NCBI RefSeq assembly: GCF_003709565.1
Contig: NZ_QNRC01000027.1
Coordinates: 1 to 56,404, forward strand
Length of the DNA stretch: 56,404 bases
Source of the DNA: Paracoccus sigandri
GTDB lineage: Bacteria > Pseudomonadota > Alphaproteobacteria > Rhodobacterales > Rhodobacteraceae
Direction: 5' to 3'
Shown: one piece after another, positions 50,598 through 56,404 of the stretch
Numbering within the stretch: position 1 is the stretch's first letter
Layout of the letters: every line of letters starts with the position of its first letter
The notes under the pieces: model-generated
What the model saw: the letters and a program-made list of their open reading frames with translations, nothing else
What the model was told of the DNA's origin: nothing
Databases searched by the model: none
Made by a program: the position numbers and the translations under genes

Positions 50598-50702
50598 TTT
50601 GAGTTGACTGGTAGTTAAAGGCATGGACAATTTGTGCTTACAGCATAAAATGTATGCGTATGACATGTTCTGTCAACTCAAAAAATATGCTGTAAGCACA
50701 AA
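50598..50702. promoter_or_regulatory. Interleaved perfect inverted repeats, probable repressor operators
   Basis: Two inverted-repeat pairs interlock in the order A-B-A'-B'. A is TTTGAGTTGAC at 50598-50608 and A' is GTCAACTCAAA at 50672-50682 (11 bp, perfect). B is TTTGTGCTTACAGCATA at 50631-50647 and B' is TATGCTGTAAGCACAAA at 50686-50702 (17 bp, perfect). Each B arm contains a dyad TGCTNNNAGCA suited to a homodimeric repressor. B overlaps the likely transcription start of the 90-aa gene; B' overlaps the ribosome site of the XRE gene. Confidence 0.75.
50649..50676 (-). promoter_or_regulatory. Sigma70-type promoter for the 90-aa gene
   Basis: On the minus strand TTGACA (50671-50676) and TACATT (50649-50654) are separated by 16 bases. 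The -35 box is inside arm A' and transcription would begin within arm B, so a protein bound at either would interfere. Confidence 0.5.
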
Positions 50703-50712
50703 GGACCGAACA

Positions 50713-50943
50713 ATGACGCCGGAACAGTTCAAAGCCGCAAAGGCCATGCTCGGTCTAAGCAATCCCGATCTGTCGGAAGTGACCGACCTGCACCGCAACA
50801 CGCTGAACAAGCTGGACAGGGGCGACGGGAAGGCTTCCACCGTCCAACTGGTTCGGCTGACGCTGGAAGGGCGGGGTATTCAGTTCCTTGATGATGGAGC
50901 CGTGGCGCGTGGCCCCGGCGTGGCTCTAATCTCTGATAAGTAG
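50713..50943 (+). CDS. Small XRE/Cro-like regulator
   Basis: The 76-residue protein is essentially one helix-turn-helix domain: MTPEQFKAAKAMLGLSNPDL, SEVTDLHRNTLNKLDRGDGK, then STVQLVRLTLEGRGIQFLDD, as in phage and plasmid XRE regulators. AAGGA (50701-50705) gives the start; an in-frame ATG 30 codons upstream would translate across the inverted repeats and is unlikely. Its position beside symmetric operators suggests it represses both itself and the divergent 90-aa gene. It converges with the 831-aa gene, four bases away. Confidence 0.75.
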   Translation: MTPEQFKAAKAMLGLSNPDLSEVTDLHRNTLNKLDRGDGKASTVQLVRLTLEGRGIQFLDDGAVARGPGVALISDK

Positions 50944-50946
50944 ACG

Positions 50947-53442
50947 CTACCGTCCGAGCGCGTTCATCACATCAGGCGCTCGGCCTGGTGCCGGTGATCC
51001 GGGGAGCCACCAGCCCGGAGAACCCCCGTCCTTCTCATTGCGGCGCGCGGCCATGGTGAAGGCTTCTTCTGCCTCTGGGTCCAGAAGCCGCTGGAGGCTT
51101 GACCATACCAAGCGATCGATGGCCAGGCCGGCATAGGGAAGATCGGAGCCGGGCGTGTATCGCTTCAGGAACCGGACAAACTCTCGGCCAGCCTTGGTTT
51201 CCTGACCGCCCATCAGTTCGATGGCGTTGCCGACGGAAAGACGCCAGACATCATCCATAAGTTGGAAGCCCGGCCCGGCCACCCACGATCCATATCCGCC
51301 GCCCCAGCTGCTTTCACCCGTGGCAACGATGTCCCCGATCACCCCGAAACCACCGCCCTTGGCCATCGCCTCAGCCCAAAACATCGGCTTGGTCATGTCG
51401 GAAGGGTCGCGACCGTTGATCAGATCTGCGATCAGAAGGGAGGTAGCGCCAAGAACCGTTGATCCAGCCGCAAGGTCGAAACCGTAGAGCGCGCGCTGCT
51501 GCCAGCCGTTCATGGACATTATGCGGCTGATCTGGTCCACGGTGAAGGTCATGGCGAAGGACTTCACCATCAGGCCGGACTTGCGGATCTCATAATCTAT
51601 CGTCCCTGGGATAGCGTCTGCCTCAACATGCGCTCGGGCCCACAGGCTCTGTGTCGGCACCGCGAACTCGGTCTGTTCTTCAAGCAGGGCCTGAAGCTTC
51701 AGGAACAGATCGTCTGCCTTGGATGGGTCCATGGTGGTGGCTTCGCGCCAGTAGATTGGGGATGCAAACGTGGCGCCGTTGCCTGCCCTGAACATCGTCT
51801 CGGGATCGGTGAAGGCCCGCCAGTCGTCATCGCTGATATTCTTGTTGCGCAACAGGGTCCGCAGAGGTTCGTCGATATCGTCGATATCGTCGATTTTCCG
51901 GCCGGCATTGGCCGCGAACAGGCCGGACATTTCCATCTGGAAGGCGTTGCGGCCGGTATCTGTCCAGTGAGAAAGCCCCTGCGCGCGCATGACGAAGCTG
52001 GACATGCGCTCCGCGATATCAGCCGGGGGAACCTCGCTCTGCCAGCGCGCCAGAACCAGACCGGCATCTGCCAGGGTATCGGCCACCCACCCCGCGCGAA
52101 GGGCTTCCTCGCGCGCCATGCCGCTCGTGATCAGGCTCATGTGGCGCTGAAATGGGTTCGCGGGGTTCATGCCGATCGACCGCGCTGCCATGCGCATGGA
52201 GTTGGCATCCGACAGGGAAGCGATAACCGCGCGGTCCAGCATTGCTGCGGTCAGAAAATGCCGGAGCGACGAAAAGAACCGCGCAATTTGTGCTTGCCGC
52301 AGAGAGGCTGGTTGAATGCCGCCATTCTGGATACGAAGCATCCTGCTTGCATGAACGAAGTTCTGCTCTATTTTGCCGGCCAGCGCCTCATCCCCGGCTT
52401 CCCGCGCCTTCTTCAGGGCGAGCTGGCGCTGGTAATCTAGGCCCAATTCAGGAGATGGGCCGTATTCTCGCAGCTGAACAATCTGATCAGCCATCCGGTG
52501 CGCATGAGCGATGATCGAGGCATAGGGATTGCCGGTGCCGAAATCCTTGTTGTAGGCGATCCAGTCGTCAGCCGTGTTGAAGTGCAGGACGCGGCTTTCG
52601 GCCATCTTGTTGACGAGGTTCTTGCCCTCGACCCGGCCATAAACTGCAGTTTGGCTGTCGCGCCCAAAGGCGATGTTGTCGTATATCTCGCGCAGGAAGC
52701 GCTGGCGAACCTCAAGAGGCGGCTTCTGGCCCTCGGAAGCGAAGGGCTTGCCGGTCATCTTGTCCTCAATTCGGTGCCAGGCAATCCGATCATCGATCTG
52801 CCGGGACCATGTGTCGAAGCCGGCACTGGTGATGGCCAGGCGATTATGGACATGGGGAAGGCCCCAATCATCCAGTTCGCCAATCACGCCGCCAGCCTCG
52901 TTGAACATGCGGCGCATATCCTTGAAAACGTCCCTGACGGATTTCGACATGGCCAGCGCCGCGGCATCCCCGGTGCTTTCACCATGGAGTTCGCGAACCA
53001 CGTTCATCAGGCCGGCAGGGTCCTTGATGTTTCCTTTCAGGTCGCGGCTATGGCGAACCAGCAGATCCGCAAGACGGTGGTGGAACATGCGGCGCAAGCC
53101 ATTCGCCTGGCCGACAAGCGAGGTAGTGGGGTTCGCCCCTGCCGCCATATGCTCGATCTTGTTGGTGGCGAGCGTGGCAAGGTCTTTGGCCTGATCCACT
53201 TCGGCCTCAAGCCTGCGCATGACGTTCAGCTGCTTGATATAGGTGTGGCGCTTGTCACCGGCCTCCTTCTTCAGCGCCCGCTTCACATCCTCTGCCGCTA
53301 GCGCCTCTGCAACATCGCGGGGGCGCCCCTGCGCTTCATACCGATCAGCGAGTTCCGACCACATGGCCTGTGCGCGCTTCCCGCGCCCGGCATCGGTATG
53401 CCCGTCCTTGACTGCCCGGCCAACACAATCAGCGAAGGACAT
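50947..53442 (-). CDS. Large phage protein resembling internal virion/DNA-ejection proteins
   Basis: The 831-residue protein starts MSFADCVGRAV with GGGAGG six bases upstream. It is largely helical with a Gly-rich hydrophobic region near residues 690-760 (GFDLAAGSTVLGATSLLIAD, GGGFGVIGDIVATGESSWGG). It ends with a conserved-looking tail: YTPGSDLPYAGLAIDRLVWS, LLDPEAEEAFTMAARRNEKD and WWLPGSPAPGRAPD. I recall such ends in podovirus and prophage internal virion proteins. A 9-bp tandem repeat encodes IDDIDDID near residue 517. It lies one base after the preceding gene's stop, at the end of the leftward operon. Confidence 0.6.
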   Translation of the reverse strand: MSFADCVGRAVKDGHTDAGRGKRAQAMWSELADRYEAQGRPRDVAEALAAEDVKRALKKEAGDKRHTYIKQLNVMRRLEAEVDQAKDLATLATNKIEHMAAGANPTTSLVGQANGLRRMFHHRLADLLVRHSRDLKGNIKDPAGLMNVVRELHGESTGDAAALAMSKSVRDVFKDMRRMFNEAGGVIGELDDWGLPHVHNRLAITSAGFDTWSRQIDDRIAWHRIEDKMTGKPFASEGQKPPLEVRQRFLREIYDNIAFGRDSQTAVYGRVEGKNLVNKMAESRVLHFNTADDWIAYNKDFGTGNPYASIIAHAHRMADQIVQLREYGPSPELGLDYQRQLALKKAREAGDEALAGKIEQNFVHASRMLRIQNGGIQPASLRQAQIARFFSSLRHFLTAAMLDRAVIASLSDANSMRMAARSIGMNPANPFQRHMSLITSGMAREEALRAGWVADTLADAGLVLARWQSEVPPADIAERMSSFVMRAQGLSHWTDTGRNAFQMEMSGLFAANAGRKIDDIDDIDEPLRTLLRNKNISDDDWRAFTDPETMFRAGNGATFASPIYWREATTMDPSKADDLFLKLQALLEEQTEFAVPTQSLWARAHVEADAIPGTIDYEIRKSGLMVKSFAMTFTVDQISRIMSMNGWQQRALYGFDLAAGSTVLGATSLLIADLINGRDPSDMTKPMFWAEAMAKGGGFGVIGDIVATGESSWGGGYGSWVAGPGFQLMDDVWRLSVGNAIELMGGQETKAGREFVRFLKRYTPGSDLPYAGLAIDRLVWSSLQRLLDPEAEEAFTMAARRNEKDGGSPGWWLPGSPAPGRAPDVMNALGR

Positions 53443-53443
53443 T

Positions 53444-53932
53444 TCAGGCCTCCCGACTATCGCGTGAGATTGCATTCGCGAAAGCCTCGTCCGCATCTAG
53501 TTCGTCGAGGATCGCCGGTAGCGGTCGAATGCCTTTTCCGTCATTCATGTCGAAGCTGGGATCGCCACCATTTGCAATCATTGGCCGCAGCAATGAGGCT
53601 TGGCGTTCCATCTCAGCAGCCAAATTTACTGCGGCACAATCCCTCGCTGTGAATTGGCGCCGTAGGTTCGCTGCGATCCGTTCGAACATCAAAACGCGAT
53701 TTACAGGATCCTCAATGTCGTCGAGGATCTTCGAGGCTCGGCGCGGGCCGAAGCCATCCCCCATATCGCATAAGCAATCTTCGCCCTCGGAAAAGCTCTG
53801 CCGTGCCGCTGTGATCGCCTCGTCCAGTGACCGATACTGAGGGGGTTCATCATTTTCGATCATAAATCGGACAAAATCCTTAACGGGCCCTTGCGGGCTG
53901 TCATAGGTGGGATGTGGTTTCTTCGGGTTCAT
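53444..53932 (-). CDS. Hypothetical phage protein upstream of the 831-aa gene
   Basis: The 162-residue acidic protein (MNPKKPHPTYDSPQGPVKDF, SEGEDCLCDMGDGFGPRRAS, RRQFTARDCAAVNLAAEMER) is not recognised. GGAG lies eight bases before the ATG at 53932. It is followed after one base by the 831-aa gene, so the pair is translationally coupled; it might be a chaperone or accessory factor for that protein. Confidence 0.6.
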   Translation of the reverse strand: MNPKKPHPTYDSPQGPVKDFVRFMIENDEPPQYRSLDEAITAARQSFSEGEDCLCDMGDGFGPRRASKILDDIEDPVNRVLMFERIAANLRRQFTARDCAAVNLAAEMERQASLLRPMIANGGDPSFDMNDGKGIRPLPAILDELDADEAFANAISRDSREA

Positions 53933-54020
53933 GTGAACGTCTCCAGTTGATTGCGGCGAGGTTGGGGGCGGGCAGGAAGCTGGCAAAGGCACTGCGCGCG
54001 AGGTGTGGGCTGGGTTCGCA

Positions 54021-55061
54021 TTAAGGTGGGGGGGATGTATTATGATTATGGCCGCTTTCACGACATGCAGAGAAACGATATCGCCCGGCCCTGTGGCCTC
54101 TGATCGGAGGGCTGACCTCCTCAATATGTCCATGCTCAAGCAGCACATCTCGGGCACGGGCTATTCTGGTGCGGTGCCAAGCGGGGCTGCCGACATCACT
54201 CATCGCCTTCGGTGCTATCGCAAACGTCGGACGGTTGCTGTGCCAGCGCCAGAGATACTGATACAAGCAATAAGCGTCCCCATGGTTGTGTATCAGGTCA
54301 TCCATGATCCTATCCCCTGTATTGATCTGCGGCTTTCGCAGGCCCAGATAATTCCGGCCTTCGCTTTCGTATCGCCATGCGGATCTTGCACATCGTTCGA
54401 CCTCCGCAGCGTCGAGGGGTTCCGGGAATACGCTGGCCCATGTCAGCGCCACGTCGATCAGGGCTTCCGCATCGTCGCAATGGCGTGCCTGCGTCATGCA
54501 ATAGCGCCACAGGCTGTCGTTGCGTTCACCCCTCTGGACGGCCTCGGCAGCGCGCGTGAAACCTGCATCGAGGGCGCCGGCCCGGATCGTCGGAAGCCGG
54601 CGCAGATCGTCCAGCCCACCCGCCACGAAGGAATAGCTTGCGCCCAGATCATCGCGCCATGACGGCGGGGCAATGGTGAAGCCGTCCCCCAGAAGGTCGA
54701 TGGCCAGGCCGGGGACGATGCGTGAACGCCGTCTCTCGCCATTGTGTCGATACCACAGCTTTGCCTTGCCGCTGGCCGTGCGGATGATGGTCTGAGTATC
54801 GCCGAACCACTCTCGGGCGACGGTGATCCAAGCACCGCCCGCTAGATCAACATCAACCTCAGTGATACCGGACGGCTTGCCCATGACGACGCCAATGCCA
54901 TCGCTTTCGGCCAACCTGCTATTTGCAGCCCATTGCCTCGCTCGCCGTGGCGTGGCGTTCTGCCAACCTCGGACAGCCGGCTTCTTATCGCGCGTATTCA
55001 CGGGGAATACGGGAAGCCCGGCGTCCGCGAATGCTGCGACATTTTGGGCATACACGTTCAT
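54021..55061 (-). CDS. Bifunctional primase-polymerase (prim-pol) family protein
   Basis: The 346-residue protein has the prim-pol fold at about residues 1-170: LPVFPVNTRDKKPAVRGWQN, the catalytic acidic pair in GITEVDVDLAGG (Asp70, Asp72), RTASGKAKLWYRHN, and GLAIDLLGDGFTIAPPSWRD. The family SGGxH histidine position reads SGKAK, a deviation worth noting. The rest is a primase-C-terminal-like helical region with SAWRYESEGRNYLG. It would prime or initiate replication of the element. Its ATG overlaps the previous stop (ATGA). No helicase gene follows. Confidence 0.75.
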   Translation of the reverse strand: MNVYAQNVAAFADAGLPVFPVNTRDKKPAVRGWQNATPRRARQWAANSRLAESDGIGVVMGKPSGITEVDVDLAGGAWITVAREWFGDTQTIIRTASGKAKLWYRHNGERRRSRIVPGLAIDLLGDGFTIAPPSWRDDLGASYSFVAGGLDDLRRLPTIRAGALDAGFTRAAEAVQRGERNDSLWRYCMTQARHCDDAEALIDVALTWASVFPEPLDAAEVERCARSAWRYESEGRNYLGLRKPQINTGDRIMDDLIHNHGDAYCLYQYLWRWHSNRPTFAIAPKAMSDVGSPAWHRTRIARARDVLLEHGHIEEVSPPIRGHRAGRYRFSACRESGHNHNTSPPP

Positions 55062-55255
55062 CTTCCGCCGCCTTGAATGGTGGCTTGGCTTTCAGTCAAA
55101 CCTTCCCCCGCGTGCACCAGCCGATGATGCCGGCGGCACAGGGTTGCGGCGTCAGCACCTCGAGGCGCTTGGCTGCTTGCGTGTAAAGGTGGGCAAGGTA
55201 GCGCCGCGGGGTGCTGACGCCGCCATTGCTGCTGTCGCGTGAGGGGCTTAGTCAT
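55058..55255 (-). pseudogene. Small HNH-like protein gene, apparently frameshifted and internally deleted
   Basis: The frame encodes 65 residues, MTKPLTRQQQWRRQHPAALP ... LCRRHHRLVHAGEG. Start and end match a common small phage protein whose middle is a CxxCG...HHxDY...WLC zinc-finger/HNH-like section. Removing one C from the CCCC at about 55207-55210 restores a related middle in another frame, RRYLAHLYTQAAKRLEVLTP then QPC. The rest of the zinc section is missing, with the same TGTGCCGCC bases serving both QPCAA and LCRR. The residual frame may still be translated and couples to the prim-pol start. The family comparison is from memory. Confidence 0.5.
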
Positions 55256-55514
55256 TCCCGCCCCCTGCAATCGTCGCCGTCTCCGAGGCGTATACCCCAC
55301 CCTGACGTGGCATCTCGCGCCACTTCCGAAAGCGAATGGACCGCTCGACGCCTTCTTCCGTTGTCAGAGCCGCGAAGGTAGCCAACGGCGCTGGATGAAA
55401 GCACAGGGTTTCACCGCGATAGACGTGAACCAGTTCGGCAGGGTCTGCGCCCTCGGCCAGCAGCTTGCGGCAATAGGGCAGGAGCGAGGGTTTGGCGGGA
55501 AGATCAATCCGCAT
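55248..55514 (-). CDS. Small phage hypothetical protein
   Basis: The 88-residue protein (MRIDLPAKPSLLPYCRKLLA, ELVHVYRGETLCFHPAPLAT, EGVERSIRFRKWREMP) is not assigned. GGGGGA lies six bases upstream of the ATG at 55514, which I prefer to the ATG two codons earlier. Its end overlaps the next gene by eight bases in the same operon. The VYRGETL ... F/Y pattern recurs in small phage proteins of alphaproteobacteria by recollection, without known function. Confidence 0.6.
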   Translation of the reverse strand: MRIDLPAKPSLLPYCRKLLAEGADPAELVHVYRGETLCFHPAPLATFAALTTEEGVERSIRFRKWREMPRQGGVYASETATIAGGGND

Positions 55515-55541
55515 GGCCATTCCCCCAGATCAGGGCAGCCA

Positions 55542-55694
55542 TCATGCGTCCCTCCACACGATGGCCTGACTGATTGCGCAAACCAGCCATTGGCCGGAAT
55601 ACCTGCGCTTCGCATGTGCCATGCTCTTGCCTTCGTCGTTGCAGGCAAGGGCGCTGGGCGCTATGTTCGGGGTGTCCACCACCCACGAAACCAA
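55542..55694 (-). CDS. Possible 50-aa small protein with TTG start
   Basis: A frame with GGAGG five bases before a TTG at 55694 encodes a protein-like sequence VSWVVDTPNIAPSALACNDE followed by GKSMAHAKRRYSGQWLVCAI. It fills the gap between the AlpA-like gene and the 88-aa gene and has the same direction. GTG codons five and six triplets later are other start options. No family is known; the call rests on composition and position only. Confidence 0.3.
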   Translation of the reverse strand: MVSWVVDTPNIAPSALACNDEGKSMAHAKRRYSGQWLVCAISQAIVWRDA

Positions 55695-55732
55695 TGTCGC
55701 CTCCGCCCTTATGCCCAAGGGTGGCGGTTTGG

Positions 55733-55930
55733 TTATGCGGCGTCGTCGCGGGCAGCTTTTGCCCGTTCGATGACTTCGAGGATTTCGGATTGTGGCCAGC
55801 GGGACAGCGCTCCCAGCTTGATCGGCTTGGGAATGGTGCCATCTGCAACGCGCCGCCAGAACGTCGGAACGCTGATGCCAAGGAACGGTGCGGCTTATTT
55901 GTCTTTCAGAAGGGGATCGGTGATTGGCAT
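55733..55930 (-). pseudogene. AlpA-family phage regulator interrupted by an in-frame TAA
   Basis: From the ATG at 55930 the frame reads MPITDPLLKDK, then TAA (complement of 55895-55897), then continues AAPFLGISVPTFWRRVADGT, IPKPIKLGALSRW, PQSEILEVIERAKAARDDAA to a normal stop. The whole matches the AlpA/MerR-like excisionase regulators (LLxxKEAAxxLGxSxxTxWRxVxxGxxPKPxKLG), where a Glu or Gln is expected at the stop position. No alternative start exists after the stop. One substitution would restore a 65-residue protein. Confidence 0.7.
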
Positions 55931-56000
55931 TGGTCAGCCTGTGTGCTTGTTGCTACTGGCTGATAATCTGGCGTAATCAGTGCTTTGGTGGAAAATGTAT

Positions 56001-56024
56001 GGAAAAAGAAAGTTCGCGCTTTCT
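56001..56024 (-). terminator. AT-rich intrinsic terminator
   Basis: On the minus strand AGAAAG-CGCGAA-CTTTCT is followed by TTTTCC. It lies after the stop of the partial gene at the window edge and before the AlpA-like gene, suggesting the latter begins a new transcript. Confidence 0.5.
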
Positions 56025-56038
56025 GTGTATTTCTCACG

Positions 56039-56404
56039 CTACGCTTCGCCGCGCAGCTGCCGTCCAAGAATGCCGCGCTGACGAATAGCCATAATCGCTG
56101 CCTCATTCCCTCGCAGAGGTGCGCAAACCTTTTTACACTGAGCCGCGCAGCTTTTGCTGTTAAGGTCCAGCGCCTCCAAGATCTGTGCCATGGCTCTTGT
56201 AAAGGGTGTGGACGGTGCCCCATGGGCGTCGCTGCCCCAGGATGGACAGCGATTATTCGCTAGGACATAGATTTCAGTGTCAATCGGCACGCAACTTTGA
56301 CCCCCTTTCGGCGCCCAATAATGACCCCGCTTGGTCAGCACGGGTAGCTGGCCCGATGCGGTGTAGCCTCCATACAGCGCAACCGGATCGGGCCAGCGGC
56401 GTCT
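56039..56404 (-). CDS. Hypothetical protein, C-terminal fragment
   Basis: The frame is open from the window edge to a stop at 56039 and encodes about 121 residues, including PVALYGGYTASGQLPVLTKR, GHYWAPKGGQSCVPIDTEIY, VLANNRCPSWGSDAHGAPST and the end RQRGILGRQLRGEA. No family is recognised; there is no tyrosine- or serine-recombinase motif. Composition is protein-like from the edge on, so the true start is probably beyond the window. A terminator hairpin follows. Confidence 0.5.
   Translation of the reverse strand, partial: RRRWPDPVALYGGYTASGQLPVLTKRGHYWAPKGGQSCVPIDTEIYVLANNRCPSWGSDAHGAPSTPFTRAMAQILEALDLNSKSCAAQCKKVCAPLRGNEAAIMAIRQRGILGRQLRGEA

Larger units (their letters stand above)
46863..56404. 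mobile_element. Left part of an integrated phage-like element (prophage, satellite or remnant)
   Basis: From the tRNA-Leu 3' end to the window edge the GC content and codon use drop, genes are small and mostly unrecognised, and several have phage-type features: two XRE regulators, a small-terminase-like HTH protein, an 831-residue virion-type protein, a primase-polymerase and an AlpA-type gene. No integrase, portal, capsid, tail or large terminase is present. No copy of the tRNA 3' end was seen before the edge, so the right attachment site should be outside. Confidence 0.7.

Noticed and set aside
51628..52440. 270-residue plus-strand frame opposite the 831-aa phage gene
   Set aside because: The minus-strand frame is continuous over 831 codons with a perfect ribosome site; the plus frame has none and is not protein-like.
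54003..54662. 219-residue plus-strand frame opposite the prim-pol gene
   Set aside because: The opposite frame has catalytic motifs of a known family and couples to neighbouring genes.
55906..56223. 105-residue minus-strand frame overlapping the terminator and AlpA start
   Set aside because: It runs through the hairpin and the start of the AlpA-like gene and is out of frame with the partial gene that has better composition.
46863..56404. CRISPR array or multiple direct repeats in the accessory region
   Set aside because: No regularly spaced repeats were found; repeats seen are the inverted pairs and short tandem units described.

Overview
The window looks like a chromosomal segment of an alphaproteobacterium of the Rhodobacteraceae, most likely Paracoccus. 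This is inferred from the high GC content, the ctaD gene (558 residues, with His94, Asp124 and Asn131 falling at the Paracoccus denitrificans aa3 oxidase positions), a cytochrome c-550-type gene close to it, a soxBDAG sarcosine oxidase operon, an aerobic-type cobT, and a methylmalonyl-CoA epimerase/DUF1467 pair. Sequence similarity searches were not possible, so names rest on motif and family recognition.

Layout, core part (1-46862). The left edge holds the start of a GlxA-type regulator and a class II DAHP synthase. A probable L-pipecolate/lysine catabolic group follows (FAD oxidase, LysR regulator, aminoadipate-semialdehyde dehydrogenase; 1773-5738). Next is a GlxA/AraC regulator divergent from soxBDAG-glyA, a one-carbon module that demethylates sarcosine to glycine and converts glycine to serine (5757-13366). 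Then come an FMN reductase, cobT, an SDR plus GT8 glycosyltransferase pair, a D-lactate/glycolate-type FAD oxidase, a GH25 lysozyme-like lipoprotein overlapping a CPBP membrane protease, aspS, a DUF1800/DUF1501 pair, a GNAT acetyltransferase, an orphan response regulator, mce, an EI24-like membrane protein, a nitroreductase and an M48 lipoprotein (13434-31614). The last core block has ilvBH, the N-end-rule transferase bpt, glnE, a membrane GT2 with a GspE-N-type domain, carA, yqeY, DUF3008, DUF2244-ctaD, an FNR-box-preceded universal stress protein, cycA, lipB and a tRNA-Leu(GAG) (31688-46862). A family of about 40-bp hairpin-plus-ATTT elements supplies terminators at four places.

Layout, accessory part (46863-56404). 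Immediately after the tRNA-Leu 3' end the sequence becomes lower in GC and phage-like: a G-rich leader, a 77-aa protein plus a HEPN-like protein, a small-terminase-like helix-turn-helix protein, a reverse-strand lipoprotein, two XRE-type regulators, an 831-aa protein that resembles phage internal virion/ejection proteins, and a leftward operon running from a broken AlpA-type gene through small proteins into a primase-polymerase. No integrase, portal, capsid or large terminase is in the window, so this is the left part of an integrated element (prophage, satellite or remnant) whose other end is off the window. Two genes of the replication operon look damaged: an in-frame ochre codon in the AlpA-like gene, and a frameshift/deletion in a small HNH-like gene. 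The most striking regulatory structure is a pair of interleaved perfect inverted repeats (50598-50702) between a small XRE gene and a divergent 90-aa gene, each long arm containing a TGCTNNNAGCA dyad.
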